A stretch of 34,650 nt of DNA from a virus: positions 1 through 34,650 of the IMG/VR virus record IMGVR_UViG_3300037558_003017. The stretch is one strand, 5' to 3'. Each line of letters starts with the position of its first letter. The stretch's first letter is position 1. Below the pieces are notes generated by a model. The model made no database searches. It had not been told where the DNA came from and worked only from the letters and a program-made list of their open reading frames with translations. The position numbers were made by a program, and so were the translations under genes. This document shows positions 8,749 to 17,536 of the stretch, in pieces.

Positions 8749-11700
8749 CAGCTTGGTACTCCGTTACGAATTTTCCAGATCACACCGTTCTGTCGCTGCT
8801 CGGCCATGAAGCGCTGGCTGATAAGCTGGTTCACCAGCTCCCCGAGTTCCTTGGCCGAGGCATCACTCTGGGACTTGGTCGAACTATCGCTGGAGCCGTC
8901 CCCGTAGAAGTTGACGGTAGTGGCCACCGAGATCGGGGCGCCGGCGCCGTAAGCCTGCACGCCGAGCGCACCATTGGGTCCACGCTTCAATGGGAAGATG
9001 CCCTCCGGCCCTGCCTCACCCATCAACCCCGCTCCCTTCGCAAAGGCAAAGAGAGTCGGGCGCGAGACGACCTGGCCGCTGTATGCACTCAGCGAAGGCG
9101 ATTCATAGACTCCGCCCAAGGCGTTCGCCTTGAAGCCCAAACTGCCACCAGCGGTGGATTGCCAGTAGTCAGCAGTGCTCGATGCCGAGGCTGCTCCCGA
9201 GGAACTAGGTCCGAACGCCGACGCGGCCGCAGAGATCGCCATATTGAACAGACCGGAGATAGCTGCCCGCGCTTGCATACGCGCGATGTCCGCGATGACG
9301 GACTTGGCCAAGTCGCTGAAGCTCAACTTGCCGCTGGTGGCAAAATTGGCGAAAGCATCCTCCATCCCGCGCGCAGCAGATCCGAAAAGGCTCTCCACCT
9401 GTCCCGCGACGTTTGCTGCCTGGTTGGCGTAGTTCTGCATGAAGCGACTTGCACCGACCCAGCCATCCTGCTGGACCTTCTTGGTCTGCTCGGAATAGTC
9501 GCGCTCCAGCTGCAATCGCGCCTCCAGATTTGACTGCAGCGCGACCAGCTCCTGGTCATACTGCGACTGGCTAAGTCCACCGTGAGCCTCACCCTTCTCC
9601 CGAGACTTACGCAAGGCCTCGGCCGCCCGATCAAACTCCTGCTGCACCTGGTTGAGACGATTGAGCTCATCACGGGCAGCATCCCCCAGGCCGGCGCCAT
9701 CAACCAGATTGCGAATCGCAGCTGCCCGTGTGTTGTACGACGCGTTGAGGGACTCGACGTAAGCCTGGACGTCGCGAGCATTCTTTTCTTCCAGAGATCG
9801 CGTGTCATTGACGAACTTTTGCTCATTCTGCAACTGCTCATCGCGGATCTTGCGCTGCTGATTCTTCGCCTCTTCCAGCGCACTCAGGTTCTTCTTTCGA
9901 CCAGCGATTGCTTCCTGCTGCTGCGCCAGCGCCATCTCTTTATCCAGAGCCGCGCGACGAGCTTCATAGTCGGCCCGCAGATACTCCTGCGTGTTGACCA
10001 AGCCTACGTCATAGGTGGCCTTGTTGTTCTGCAGCGTGGCCCGAAGGTTCCGCTCAGCCTCCTGCATCTGCCCCTGGATGGCCTTGATCTGCGCGTTCAG
10101 GGCGTTGTCGGCGCCGGATGGCGCCTTTTCCTTGTACTTGTCCTCGATGTCCTTTTGCAGCTTCGCATACAAGCCGCCCGACAACGGATTGCCTGACTCA
10201 CTGAAAACTACCCCATCGAGACGGTCGTTCGCATTCCCAGTACGGTTTGCCTCCCGCATCATTGCCGTGAATTGCTGCGACAACTTTGCCAGCTCGTTCC
10301 GTTTCCGGATATTTTTGTCGACCGATTCGGTCAGCTGATCAATAGCCCGAGCGGCCTGGATCGAAGCGCCCTCGCTCTTGGTACCCTCCTCACGTTGCGC
10401 CGCAAGTTCCTTTTCCGCAGCGAGCTGCTTCTTCATACCGTCGACGCGGGCCTGCAGCACATCACGATCCGACTTGATCATCGGCGTGGCCAGGCGCTTC
10501 TCATACTCTGCGATGTCGTGCTCAAGCAGGTCGGTACGACCGTTGTTCATCACGGTATCCCAGAAGCCCATCACAGCATTTTTTGCGCGCTTCCAGGCGT
10601 TCTCGATGGTGCCGATATGCTCATTGATTGAGCGCGCACGAGCCCCCATCGCATCTGCATAGGTGCGTTCAGCCAGGTCAATAGCCGCTTGAGTGTCACC
10701 CTGCCGCTGCAATGCCGCGATCTGGTCATACACCGACTGCGTAAGGTAGTGGTACTGCTCATTCAGTTTGGCACTGGCATCGACGGGCGAACGGGCCAGC
10801 TCCTCAAACTCACGCACTGTGTCTTTCACGGCGCGGCCGGTAGCCGTCTGCATGTCCACAGCGACGGTGGCGATCATGCCAATCTGCTCGGCGGAGTACT
10901 TTCCGCTGTTCGCCAGCTCCAGGACCACCTCTTTCGCCGCAGACAAGCTGCCGAGCGTTCCAGCGGCCTGCACAGACATATCGTGCAGGCTGGCCGCAGT
11001 GGTGCCGGCAGCGTTCCCGGTCACCACCAGGGCGTCTGCGAACTTCTTTTCTTCGGCATGCCCTTGGAGGTAAGCCGCAGCCAGGCCACCGACTGCGGCA
11101 ACCAGGCCACCAATCGCCAGCGTTGCCGGCGACAACAGTGCCGGCATCAGACCGGACTGCTCAGCAAAGATCGAAAACGAGCGGCTGGCGCCGCTGAAGT
11201 TGCCACTTGCAATTTCCCGCGCCAGGACACCCAGCTCACGGCGGCTCCCGCTGGTAGCGAGGCTGAAGCCGTGCATGCCCTTTTCGGCCTTCTCGATTTG
11301 CTCGATCAGCGGCGCGGCCTGGCTGGTAACGCCAAGCTGCGCCGCGCGGTATTCCAGCAACTCCTTCGCGCTCTTGCCGGCAGTAGCCGCCTGATCCTTC
11401 AGGCGCGCGATGAACGCGTCAGCCTTTGCCGCAGCCTCGGTACTGGTCTTGTTCAGCTGCGCTTCACTCAGGTCAAGCTGCTTGACAGCTGCAGCGTACT
11501 GCTCGGCGGAGATCCGACCTTGCCCCCAAAGGTTTACCAGCTTGTCCGTCTGGGCTTGGAGCTCCTTCTGACTGCTCGCACCCCGGCCGATCGATCCGAG
11601 TGCACGGTTCACCTCTGCGACCCGGTCAGCAGTCTCCTGCAGGGCTCGATTCTGCAGAGACGCATCGATCCGGTCGGTGCCGGCCGGAGCATTGCGGCCG

Positions 11701-12245
11701 CCTGCCTCCCGAGCTGCTGAGGCAGCGGCTCGCGATGCCTCAATTTCCTTATTGAGGGCGGCGGTCTTCTCCAAGGACGCAGCCACCGACGTCCGGATAC
11801 GGGCTGCAGCATCCTCTTCGCTTTCAGCGTGAGCCTTGACCGCGACAGACGCAGCTACTGCTGCCTCGGCGTTTTTGCGCTGAGTTGCTTCGAGCTGTCG
11901 AAAAGTTTCAAGTAGTGCAGTAACTTTTTCATTCCCAGCCAGGCCGAGCTGTGCAGCACGCAACTCTTCCACGGCGGCCTTCCCGCCGCGCATTGCGGCG
12001 TTCTGGCGCTCCAGTCTTTCAAGATAGCGTTGCTGCGCAGCATTCAGCTCATTAGTGCCCGCCGTGCCAGCTGCTGAGATCTTATTCAAGGCTGGCACAA
12101 CCGCTGCTGCCGCCGACGTTGTTTCGTTCTTGACCTCGCGAACGGCCTGGGCACTTTCGCGCATACCGGCCGTGAACTGATCCATCTCGGCAGTCAGGCC
12201 GACCGTTACACTGCCAGCCAGGTCGCCCGCACCAGATTTAGCCAT
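8748..12245 (-). CDS. H: Tape measure protein, lambda H family
   Basis: 1165 aa, mostly predicted helical, rich in Ala, Gln, Glu and Lys, with extended coiled-coil stretches (about 60-290 and 590-930). A Gly/Ala-rich hydrophobic segment near 360-395 is a likely membrane-active region, as usual in tape measures. The C-terminal part (SLGFKANALGGVYESPSLSA region, then AGPEGIFPLKRG) matches the lambda tape-measure C-terminal module. It sets tail length and is ejected during DNA entry; at the usual 0.15 nm per residue it would predict a tail of about 170 nm. The start ATG lies 37 bp after the T stop codon. Confidence 0.95.
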   Translation of the reverse strand: MAKSGAGDLAGSVTVGLTAEMDQFTAGMRESAQAVREVKNETTSAAAAVVPALNKISAAGTAGTNELNAAQQRYLERLERQNAAMRGGKAAVEELRAAQLGLAGNEKVTALLETFRQLEATQRKNAEAAVAASVAVKAHAESEEDAAARIRTSVAASLEKTAALNKEIEASRAAASAAREAGGRNAPAGTDRIDASLQNRALQETADRVAEVNRALGSIGRGASSQKELQAQTDKLVNLWGQGRISAEQYAAAVKQLDLSEAQLNKTSTEAAAKADAFIARLKDQAATAGKSAKELLEYRAAQLGVTSQAAPLIEQIEKAEKGMHGFSLATSGSRRELGVLAREIASGNFSGASRSFSIFAEQSGLMPALLSPATLAIGGLVAAVGGLAAAYLQGHAEEKKFADALVVTGNAAGTTAASLHDMSVQAAGTLGSLSAAKEVVLELANSGKYSAEQIGMIATVAVDMQTATGRAVKDTVREFEELARSPVDASAKLNEQYHYLTQSVYDQIAALQRQGDTQAAIDLAERTYADAMGARARSINEHIGTIENAWKRAKNAVMGFWDTVMNNGRTDLLEHDIAEYEKRLATPMIKSDRDVLQARVDGMKKQLAAEKELAAQREEGTKSEGASIQAARAIDQLTESVDKNIRKRNELAKLSQQFTAMMREANRTGNANDRLDGVVFSESGNPLSGGLYAKLQKDIEDKYKEKAPSGADNALNAQIKAIQGQMQEAERNLRATLQNNKATYDVGLVNTQEYLRADYEARRAALDKEMALAQQQEAIAGRKKNLSALEEAKNQQRKIRDEQLQNEQKFVNDTRSLEEKNARDVQAYVESLNASYNTRAAAIRNLVDGAGLGDAARDELNRLNQVQQEFDRAAEALRKSREKGEAHGGLSQSQYDQELVALQSNLEARLQLERDYSEQTKKVQQDGWVGASRFMQNYANQAANVAGQVESLFGSAARGMEDAFANFATSGKLSFSDLAKSVIADIARMQARAAISGLFNMAISAAASAFGPSSSGAASASSTADYWQSTAGGSLGFKANALGGVYESPSLSAYSGQVVSRPTLFAFAKGAGLMGEAGPEGIFPLKRGPNGALGVQAYGAGAPISVATTVNFYGDGSSDSSTKSQSDASAKELGELVNQLISQRFMAEQRQNGVIWKIRNGVPS

Positions 12246-12266
12246 ATCACATTGCCCTGAAGAAGC

Positions 12267-12282
12267 GCCGCCCGAGGGCGGC
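12267..12282 (-). other. GC hairpin between T and H
   Basis: A 7-bp perfect inverted repeat (GCCGCCC/GGGCGGC) around 2 bp touches the T stop codon. The downstream - strand tract (GCTTCTTC) is only mildly U-rich. It could be a weak attenuator or an mRNA stabiliser ahead of H. Confidence 0.4.
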
Positions 12283-12907
12283 TATTGCTGTTCACGCATC
12301 AAGCAAATCGCTGCGTGTTCCATTACCCTCACGTCGTCAAACACCCGCCTGCGCCGGGCAGCAGGAACACCAAACAGGCGCATGACGGATGGGAGCGCCG
12401 CGTAGTCCAGTCCAATCGGCACCCCCATATCTGTGCGCCACTGCGTGCGCATGGCGTTGAAGACCTCGACCGACGTGTAATTCTCGGGAAAGACATCAAA
12501 AGAAGACTTGTCGCCGAGATCCTCCGGAGTCAGCCCAAGGGCTGCGAGCTGCGCAGCGTCCGGCTCCAGGGTATAGAGGAACTCCGCAGCGGCTATCAGT
12601 TTCCCTGGGCGGCCTTGTACACTTCGGCGAAGTAGGCCCTGTGAATCACCAGGGCCAGACCGTGGTAGTTGCGCAGCAGCTCCCGCAGTCCGTCTTCGCT
12701 GAAAGTACCCTCGACGCCATCCCAGCCGACGACATTGGCTTGCACGAATTCATCGATGGTCATCTTCTGGTTCTCATCCAGCAGCGCCTTCAATTCGTCG
12801 GGCTTGTGATAGCGGGCGGTCACTTTGATTTTGGTCGGCTGTGGTTCGCCGGCCACTGGAACATCCACGGGCAGGATGAACGTGGGGTTAGGTTGCAGTT
12901 TGAGCAT
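12282..12907 (-). CDS. GT: G-T fusion tail assembly chaperone (-1 frameshift product)
   Basis: Ribosomes that slip back one base at the GGGAAAC heptamer (12599-12605) leave the G frame and read a further 105 codons (12599 down to 12285, stop TAG 12282-12284), giving a 208-aa protein. The T part contains GVPIGLDYAALPSVMRLFGV and ends VMEHAAICLMREQQ, resembling the DUF1799 proteins found at this place in lambda-like phages. It has no ATG near its beginning, so frameshifting is the natural way to make it. In lambda the rare GT fusion and abundant G coat the tape measure before tube assembly. Confidence 0.88.
12596..12907 (-). CDS. G: Tail assembly chaperone, G-like
   Basis: 103 aa in the zero frame, ending at TGA immediately after the slippery site. 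The sequence has MLKLQPNPTFILPVDVPVAG at its start and a helical C-terminal half (DGLRELLRNYHGLALVIHRA), typical of the small chaperones between the major tail protein and the tape measure. It is the abundant partner of the G-T fusion and is absent from mature virions in lambda. The assignment is by position, size and the frameshift signal. Confidence 0.85.
   Translation of the reverse strand: MLKLQPNPTFILPVDVPVAGEPQPTKIKVTARYHKPDELKALLDENQKMTIDEFVQANVVGWDGVEGTFSEDGLRELLRNYHGLALVIHRAYFAEVYKAAQGN
12599..12605 (-). promoter_or_regulatory. -1 ribosomal frameshift site GGGAAAC
   Basis: The heptamer G-GGA-AAC is in the correct X-XXY-YYZ phase relative to the G reading frame, and the next zero-frame codon is the TGA stop. 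It differs from the lambda slippery site (GGGAAAG) only in the last base. Confidence 0.88.
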
Positions 12908-12915
12908 GCATCACC

Positions 12916-13569
12916 TTAGGTCTGGTAGCGGGTGGGACGCGACACCAGGGCCAGGGATGCCTTGGTGGTCATGATGTTGCCCTTCGACAGCGTCGGCGTC
13001 GGGTTGTACGACACATAACCGTTGTAGAAGATCTTCGGGCCGCTGGGCAGCGCCAGTTGCAGCGGGCGAATGGCGCGAGCTTCATCAGCGGCCGACAGGA
13101 CGTCACCATGGGGGGACGTCGGATCGTCAGCTGCCGTGATCGAGAGGGTCTGCGGCGATTTGGTCGTGGGGACCTGGCGCTGCTGGTCATCGTCCAAGAA
13201 CTCGACGGTGGCGAAGTTCTGATCACCGCCCGACGATTCGAACGCAGTCACCTGCGGGATCTGCTGCCAGGTCAACACCTTTTGCAAGCTGCCGAGGCCA
13301 TTCCCAGCGGGGAATTTGTCGGTACTGGAGGTATCGATACCCTCCAACGTGACCGCGCCAGCGTTGAAGTTCTTGATGCGCGCAACACGGCGATCAAGCT
13401 TCAGCCAGCCTGGAGCGTTGACGACCACGATATCGCCAGCAGCCAGAGCAGCACCGGCTGCGACAGTGGCAACACCTTCCGATGCGTTGGAGAGTGCAGT
13501 CGTGTTCACCACGGGACCGAGAGTGGCTGCGATGGAGAGTTTGGAGCCGTCGGGCAAGTTGTAGGCCAT
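12916..13569 (-). CDS. Major tail (tube) protein, V-like
   Basis: 217 aa from the ATG at 13569, which has GAAAGGG 8 nt upstream. Position just before the chaperone genes, size, and a beta-rich sequence with LVSRPTRYQT at the end fit a siphovirus tail-tube protein. Many copies polymerise into the tube around the tape measure. The region 95-160 (FATVEFLDDDQQRQVPTTKS) is the best conserved-looking part. Its ribosome site starts directly after the U-tract of an intrinsic terminator. Confidence 0.82.
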   Translation of the reverse strand: MAYNLPDGSKLSIAATLGPVVNTTALSNASEGVATVAAGAALAAGDIVVVNAPGWLKLDRRVARIKNFNAGAVTLEGIDTSSTDKFPAGNGLGSLQKVLTWQQIPQVTAFESSGGDQNFATVEFLDDDQQRQVPTTKSPQTLSITAADDPTSPHGDVLSAADEARAIRPLQLALPSGPKIFYNGYVSYNPTPTLSKGNIMTTKASLALVSRPTRYQT

Positions 13570-13582
13570 GATGAGCCCTTTC

Positions 13583-13609
13583 AAAAAAAATGGCCCCAAA
13601 AATGGGGCC
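13583..13609 (-). terminator. Intrinsic terminator just upstream of the tail tube gene
   Basis: On the - strand GGCCCC-ATTTTT-GGGGCC is followed by A and eight T. It ends 14 bp before the major tail protein ATG and lies 20 bp after the stop of the preceding gene. There is no room for a promoter between it and the next gene. Confidence 0.85.
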
Positions 13610-13629
13610 TGTTAGTAGATAGATGGTAC

Positions 13630-13971
13630 CTAAGCTGCTGCCAAGATTCGGAAATCACAGCTGCGCCGATAAAGCGCTACTGCGCTCTCGTACAAACTGA
13701 CTGGAGCACCGACAGGGGAGGCCTGCAATGGATGCAAGCGGGTCCGCACCTGCGACATTAGCTCGTTTGCAGAGGTACGCGTTTCTGCATAAACGTCAAT
13801 TTGCAAGCGGACTAGATCCATGGAAGAGGGTCCGTCCAAGAACTCGACCGGATCGCCACCGACTTGGAGCAGAACGATATAGGGCCGCTCAACTTTGTCG
13901 GGCGCGCGATCAAAATAGACACGACTTCCAACCAAGTCGGCTAGAAAGTCCATAACCAACTTTTCGATCAT
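13630..13971 (-). CDS. Tail completion/terminator protein (DUF3168, gp17-like)
   Basis: 113 aa. Motifs RVYFDRAPDKVERPYIVL and LQIDVYAET are typical of DUF3168 proteins, which correspond to the SPP1 gp17 tail-to-head joining family and fill the role of lambda U. It caps the tail end that meets the head. It overlaps the HK97 gp10-like gene by 4 bp (ATGA). Confidence 0.82.
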   Translation of the reverse strand: MIEKLVMDFLADLVGSRVYFDRAPDKVERPYIVLLQVGGDPVEFLDGPSSMDLVRLQIDVYAETRTSANELMSQVRTRLHPLQASPVGAPVSLYESAVALYRRSCDFRILAAA

Positions 13972-14444
13972 TTCCCTCCCCTCAGCGCCTCGGCTACACG
14001 TTCCTTCAATTTATCTCGCATCGCCGTGAGCGCGGCGTCCTTCTTTGCCTCATAGCCTGGGCGGAGGAAAGGGTGAGCCGCGACGAAGATCGGCTTGGAG
14101 TCAGCGCGATGCTTCTTCCAGGTGATTCCATCTGGCTTGGGCGGGATATACCAATGACCGTATTCCACCCACATCCCGTAGAACGGCACATCATCCTTAC
14201 CTTTTTTGCGCCAGGACACATGGTAGGTCTGCGATGTCACTGAGGAGACTTCCTCGATGTGCTTCTGGTAGATGTTATCAGCGAGAATTCCGCGCTTCCG
14301 AGGGGCGCGAGCAATAATCTCAGCCTTAATAATCGAAGCCCCAGCATTCGCAGCTGATCGTAGCGTATCGGATCCTACCTTCTCTGGAAGGCCTTCCAGT
14401 AGGCGAATTACCTCATCAAAGCCATCGACCTCCATCCTAGCCAT
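13968..14444 (-). CDS. HK97 gp10-family tail-component protein
   Basis: 158 aa. GFDEVIRLLEGLPEKV at the N-terminus, RAPRKRGILADNI and the central FYGMWVEYGHW followed by HPFLRPGYE are hallmarks of the HK97 gp10 family, which acts at the head-tail joint. It overlaps the adaptor gene by 8 bp upstream and the completion gene by 4 bp downstream, so the block is translationally coupled. Confidence 0.9.
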   Translation of the reverse strand: MARMEVDGFDEVIRLLEGLPEKVGSDTLRSAANAGASIIKAEIIARAPRKRGILADNIYQKHIEEVSSVTSQTYHVSWRKKGKDDVPFYGMWVEYGHWYIPPKPDGITWKKHRADSKPIFVAAHPFLRPGYEAKKDAALTAMRDKLKERVAEALRGGK

Positions 14445-14763
14445 CGATCAGACCTTTGGAGCAATAGATCTGCAATTCGTCGCGATCACCCCGCTTATCC
14501 AGCGCGGCTATCACGTGATAAGACTCACTGGCCAGCACAATCCGCATACCTTGCTCAACATCCGTGCGATAGCGCACCAGGAACTTGACTGATATTTCCT
14601 GACTGATGGACATGGCCACTTCAAGCTCACGACCAGCGAGGTCGACTTTTCGCGCCCACGGCCTTGCAAACTCAGTCCAGGACCTGGCAAGGTCCCCGTC
14701 ATCATTTTTTGCCTCAGCTTTTCTTTGCAGAGAAATGAGGCGATTTAGTTGACCGGCGCGCAT
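14437..14763 (-). CDS. Head-tail adaptor (phage head-tail joining protein family)
   Basis: 108 aa from the ATG at 14763; the frame continues to 14841 but that is inside the preceding gene. MRAGQLNRLISLQRK at the start, the RPWARKVDLAGRE middle and the C-terminal beta-strands (RIVLASESYHVIAALD) match the small HK97 gp7/SPP1 gp16-like head-completion adaptor family. It should form a ring below the connector. The ribosome site is poor and the start lies 2 bp beyond the previous stop codon. Confidence 0.85.
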   Translation of the reverse strand: MRAGQLNRLISLQRKAEAKNDDGDLARSWTEFARPWARKVDLAGRELEVAMSISQEISVKFLVRYRTDVEQGMRIVLASESYHVIAALDKRGDRDELQIYCSKGLIDG

Positions 14764-14764
14764 T

Positions 14765-15109
14765 CTATGGCCCCATGTTGCTGCGTTTCGGGCGCAGCAG
14801 CGCTTGCGCTCCGTTGGGAAGAGCCACTGCGCTCGCGCCAATCACCACATCCTCCCGATTGGCGTACAAATGCCCGCAGGTCAGCAAGATCGCGGCCTTG
14901 ATGGCAGCATCCACCACGATGGGCTCGACGCCGCCGGTGCCGGCCGCCACCGCAGCATCAAGCGCAGCCTGATCCGCAAAGATTTGCCGGTTGAGATAAT
15001 CCGCTGCCGCCTGCTCCGCTGCAGCCAGATAGATATCCATCAGCTCATCTTCGGCGCCCGAATCTGCCTTGCAATGCTGGAGCGCAATGTCCCTGCTGAC
15101 CAGGCCCAT
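14765..15109 (-). CDS. Head-tail connector, HK97 gp6-like
   Basis: 114 aa, mainly helical, with EDELMDIYLAAAEQAAADYL followed by a Pro/Ile/Val helix (VVDAAIKAAILLTCGHLYANRE), the pattern of gp6-type connector proteins that bind the portal ring. It overlaps the preceding small gene by one base. Family assignment rests on the second helix with its HLYANRE ending. Confidence 0.87.
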   Translation of the reverse strand: MGLVSRDIALQHCKADSGAEDELMDIYLAAAEQAAADYLNRQIFADQAALDAAVAAGTGGVEPIVVDAAIKAAILLTCGHLYANREDVVIGASAVALPNGAQALLRPKRSNMGP

Positions 15110-15384
15110 CAGTTCGCCTCTGCCGCCTTCGATTGCTCGGCCGCCTTCAACTGCTCGACCAGCTCTTCCTTCTTGGCGTTCTGGGCGTAGGTGATCTTCA
15201 GATCGTCCAGCGCCGCCTTCAACTGCGGGACGGTCATTTCGTCGATGGAACGATCCAGCGCGCCGAGCGCAAGTGCGCCGGCTACCAGCTCAGGCGGGCA
15301 CTCATCGCCCTTCGAGAACTGCGACGGATAGATCTCGCCATCGCGCACACCTTCGAACGCCTTCGCAAAAACTCGCAAACTCAT
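15109..15384 (-). CDS. Small protein with HeH/LEM-like C-terminal motif
   Basis: 91 aa. The first half (VFAKAFEGVRDGEIYPSQFS, then GDECPPELVAGAL) resembles short phage proteins found between capsid and connector genes. Residues about 50-82 (TVPQLKAALDDLKI, then AKKEELVEQLKAAE) look like a helix-extended loop-helix motif, which in other proteins contacts DNA. Role unknown; position suggests head completion or packaging. Confidence 0.7.
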   Translation of the reverse strand: MSLRVFAKAFEGVRDGEIYPSQFSKGDECPPELVAGALALGALDRSIDEMTVPQLKAALDDLKITYAQNAKKEELVEQLKAAEQSKAAEAN

Positions 15385-15449
15385 AAATTTCTCCCAGGAA
15401 GGGGAAGAGCACGACCCGCGCCCTCCCCCTCAGATTGACCCAGCGCAGA

Positions 15450-16694
15450 TTAAGCCGAAACCTTCAGGCCTTTCAGCGACTCGGGGTTCAGCAGGCCACC
15501 GCCGACACGCTTGGTGGTGTAGAACTGCACGTAGGGCTTGTTGGTGTAGGGATCGCGCAGCACGCGGATGCCGATACGGTCGATGATCTGGTAACCCTGC
15601 TTGAAGTCACCAAACAGGATCGGCACCGCATTGGCGGCCACGTTGGGCATATCCGGGACTTCGATCAGCGGGTAGCCGTTCAAGGTCGCCGGCTGGCCAG
15701 CAACGTAGGACGGTTGCCACAGGTAGTTGCCCTGGCCGTCCTTCAGCTTGCGCACGGCGCCCTGGGTGTTGCGGTTCATAATGAACTGCGCATTGCCAGC
15801 AAACGCCGAGGGCAGGCTGTAGATCAGGTCGATGATGCCGTCGGAAGTCAGCGCGGCGGCGGAGCCGCTGTTGACCAGGGCAATGGCGCCCAGCGGGTGA
15901 ACGGCAGCATTGGCACCGCCGGTCACGTAGGTCAGCAGGCCCATGGGCTTCTTGTTGCCGTCGCCCGAGACGAAGGCTGCACCTTCCTGCTTCGCGAACT
16001 CGGTTTCGACTTCGGAAGCCAGCCACTTCTCGATATCGATCTCAGAATCGTCGAGGAGCTGCTGGGTGGCCGAGGGATTGGCATAGATCTCGCCATGCGA
16101 GAAGGCCAGGGGCTTCAGCTTCGAGCCGCTGGTTTCCGGGCGGGCGTCCGTCTCACCGACCCAGCCACTGCCGGTGCCGTGCACGTTGAACAGCTTGCTG
16201 AAGCCGGCCTTGGAGGTCGACATCACCGAGGCGATGGCACGGATGGGAGAGATGAGAACCAGCTTGTCGATGATCGTGCGATCCCACTCCACGGGCGTGG
16301 TATAGCCGCCGTCTTCCGCCGAGCCCTTGCTGAGCGCTGCCTGCACGTCGCCGGAGCGGATGTGTGCCTGGAAGGCGCCGGTATATTCAGCGTCGCGGAG
16401 CTTCTTCTCGCCGCCGTTCATCTGGGAGGCGGCGATCTTGGTGTGGGCGTCGGCGATTTGCTTCTGCAGCTCGTCCATGAAGGCGCCGATCTTTTCGACC
16501 TTGGCAGTCTGGTCAGCGGACGGCAGCCCCTTGCGGATGTCGTCCAGCTGCTTGGTGTGCTCGGCCTTGAAGTCCGAGAAAGCCTTGTTCATGGCCTCCA
16601 CGGACTGGCGCAGCTCGGGCGGCAGGGAGCCGGTATCAGCGCGCACGCCGATGATGCCGCGACGACGGGTGATGATGTTCGATTGTTGCATCAT
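15450..16694 (-). CDS. Major capsid protein, HK97 fold, with scaffolding domain
   Basis: 414 aa from ATG 16694, which overlaps the protease stop as ATGA; a second ATG at 16691 has better spacing to the GAAAGG site. Residues about 29-92 are a charged coiled coil like the HK97 gp5 delta domain, which serves as internal scaffold and is removed by the prohead protease. The remainder has the HK97 fold signatures (GYTTPVEWDRTIIDKL, then GTGSGWVGETDARPET, and the C-terminal RVLRDPYTNKPYVQFYTTKR). Whether it forms covalent crosslinks cannot be judged by eye. Confidence 0.95.
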   Translation of the reverse strand: MMQQSNIITRRRGIIGVRADTGSLPPELRQSVEAMNKAFSDFKAEHTKQLDDIRKGLPSADQTAKVEKIGAFMDELQKQIADAHTKIAASQMNGGEKKLRDAEYTGAFQAHIRSGDVQAALSKGSAEDGGYTTPVEWDRTIIDKLVLISPIRAIASVMSTSKAGFSKLFNVHGTGSGWVGETDARPETSGSKLKPLAFSHGEIYANPSATQQLLDDSEIDIEKWLASEVETEFAKQEGAAFVSGDGNKKPMGLLTYVTGGANAAVHPLGAIALVNSGSAAALTSDGIIDLIYSLPSAFAGNAQFIMNRNTQGAVRKLKDGQGNYLWQPSYVAGQPATLNGYPLIEVPDMPNVAANAVPILFGDFKQGYQIIDRIGIRVLRDPYTNKPYVQFYTTKRVGGGLLNPESLKGLKVSA

Positions 16695-17536
16695 TGACCT
16701 TTCAGAGTTTGGATAGTGGATTGCAGCAGCGCTGCGATTTCATTGGTGCCAGCGCTGGGCGTGGCCGGTGGGTCGGCAGCGCCAGGCGTACCGGAAAACA
16801 GATTCTTGAACACGTCCTTGCGAACCGAGCGGGAATGCCCGGCCTTCGCCATCGCCACATCGATGAGCGCCTTGGCGCGCTGCTGGCTATTGGCCTTCGG
16901 ATCGGACTTGATATCGGCGGCCGAGAGCATGCCGGTGGCAAACCCGTCCCGGATCGCGTCTGCCGGCGTCAGCCAGGTTTCCTTGTCCATCATGTCCGCC
17001 ACGGTCTCCGACGAAAGACCGGTGCGGGCGGCGTACAAGCTCGCCATGGAGGCGTCAAACGTCGCCATGACCTCAGCCGAATCGGCCAGGTCGTGACGAT
17101 TGCCGACGACGACAGCCCAGGCGTTGTGGATCATCAGGTGAGTCCCCTCACCCATCCGGATCTCATCACCGGCCATGGTGATGATGGAGCCGGCGGACGC
17201 GGCCAGACCCAGCACATTGACGGTCACCTTGGCCTTGTGCTCGCGCAGCAGGTTGTAAATCGCCACGCCCTCGAAGAAGTCACCGCCCGGCGAATTCACG
17301 TTGACCGTAACATCGCGCTCGCCGATGGCGCGCAGGGCAGCCGAGATACGACGAGCGGTCACGCCGTTGCCGTCCCAGGTGTCACCGATAGCGCCATAGA
17401 TGGAAATCGACGTGTCAACGTCCTCCTTGGCGGCGCGAATCTCGGGATTCCAGCGTTCCAGCGCATCCGCAGGCATTTCGAATTCGCCGCTCAGCCGGTG
17501 GTCAGCCTTGATTTCAGGGAGCTTTAGGTGGCTCAT
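16691..17536 (-). CDS. Prohead maturation protease, ClpP (S14) family
   Basis: 281 aa. The ClpP core spans about 40-215: NSPGGDFFEGVAIYNLL (81-97), nucleophile Ser114 in LAASAG, and His137 in MIHNAW; the acid residue is probably Asp184 or Glu186 in MMDKETWLT. It should cut the delta domain off the capsid protein during head maturation. The C-terminal 60 residues are hydrophilic and may be lost by self-cleavage. It overlaps the portal gene by 23 bp and the capsid gene by 4 bp. Confidence 0.95.
   Translation of the reverse strand: MSHLKLPEIKADHRLSGEFEMPADALERWNPEIRAAKEDVDTSISIYGAIGDTWDGNGVTARRISAALRAIGERDVTVNVNSPGGDFFEGVAIYNLLREHKAKVTVNVLGLAASAGSIITMAGDEIRMGEGTHLMIHNAWAVVVGNRHDLADSAEVMATFDASMASLYAARTGLSSETVADMMDKETWLTPADAIRDGFATGMLSAADIKSDPKANSQQRAKALIDVAMAKAGHSRSVRKDVFKNLFSGTPGAADPPATPSAGTNEIAALLQSTIQTLKGQ

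Noticed and set aside
10689-11720. 343-codon open frame on the + strand
   Set aside because: Antisense to the tape measure gene, with no recognisable domain.
12285-12635. 116-codon open frame on the + strand
   Set aside because: It overlies the T frame, which is supported by the slippery site and a DUF1799-like product.
15435-16697. 420-codon open frame on the + strand
   Set aside because: It is the complement of the well-supported major capsid gene, has a repetitive Gly/Val/His-rich product, and no ribosome site.
16694-17527. 277-codon open frame on the + strand
   Set aside because: Complement of the ClpP-type protease gene.
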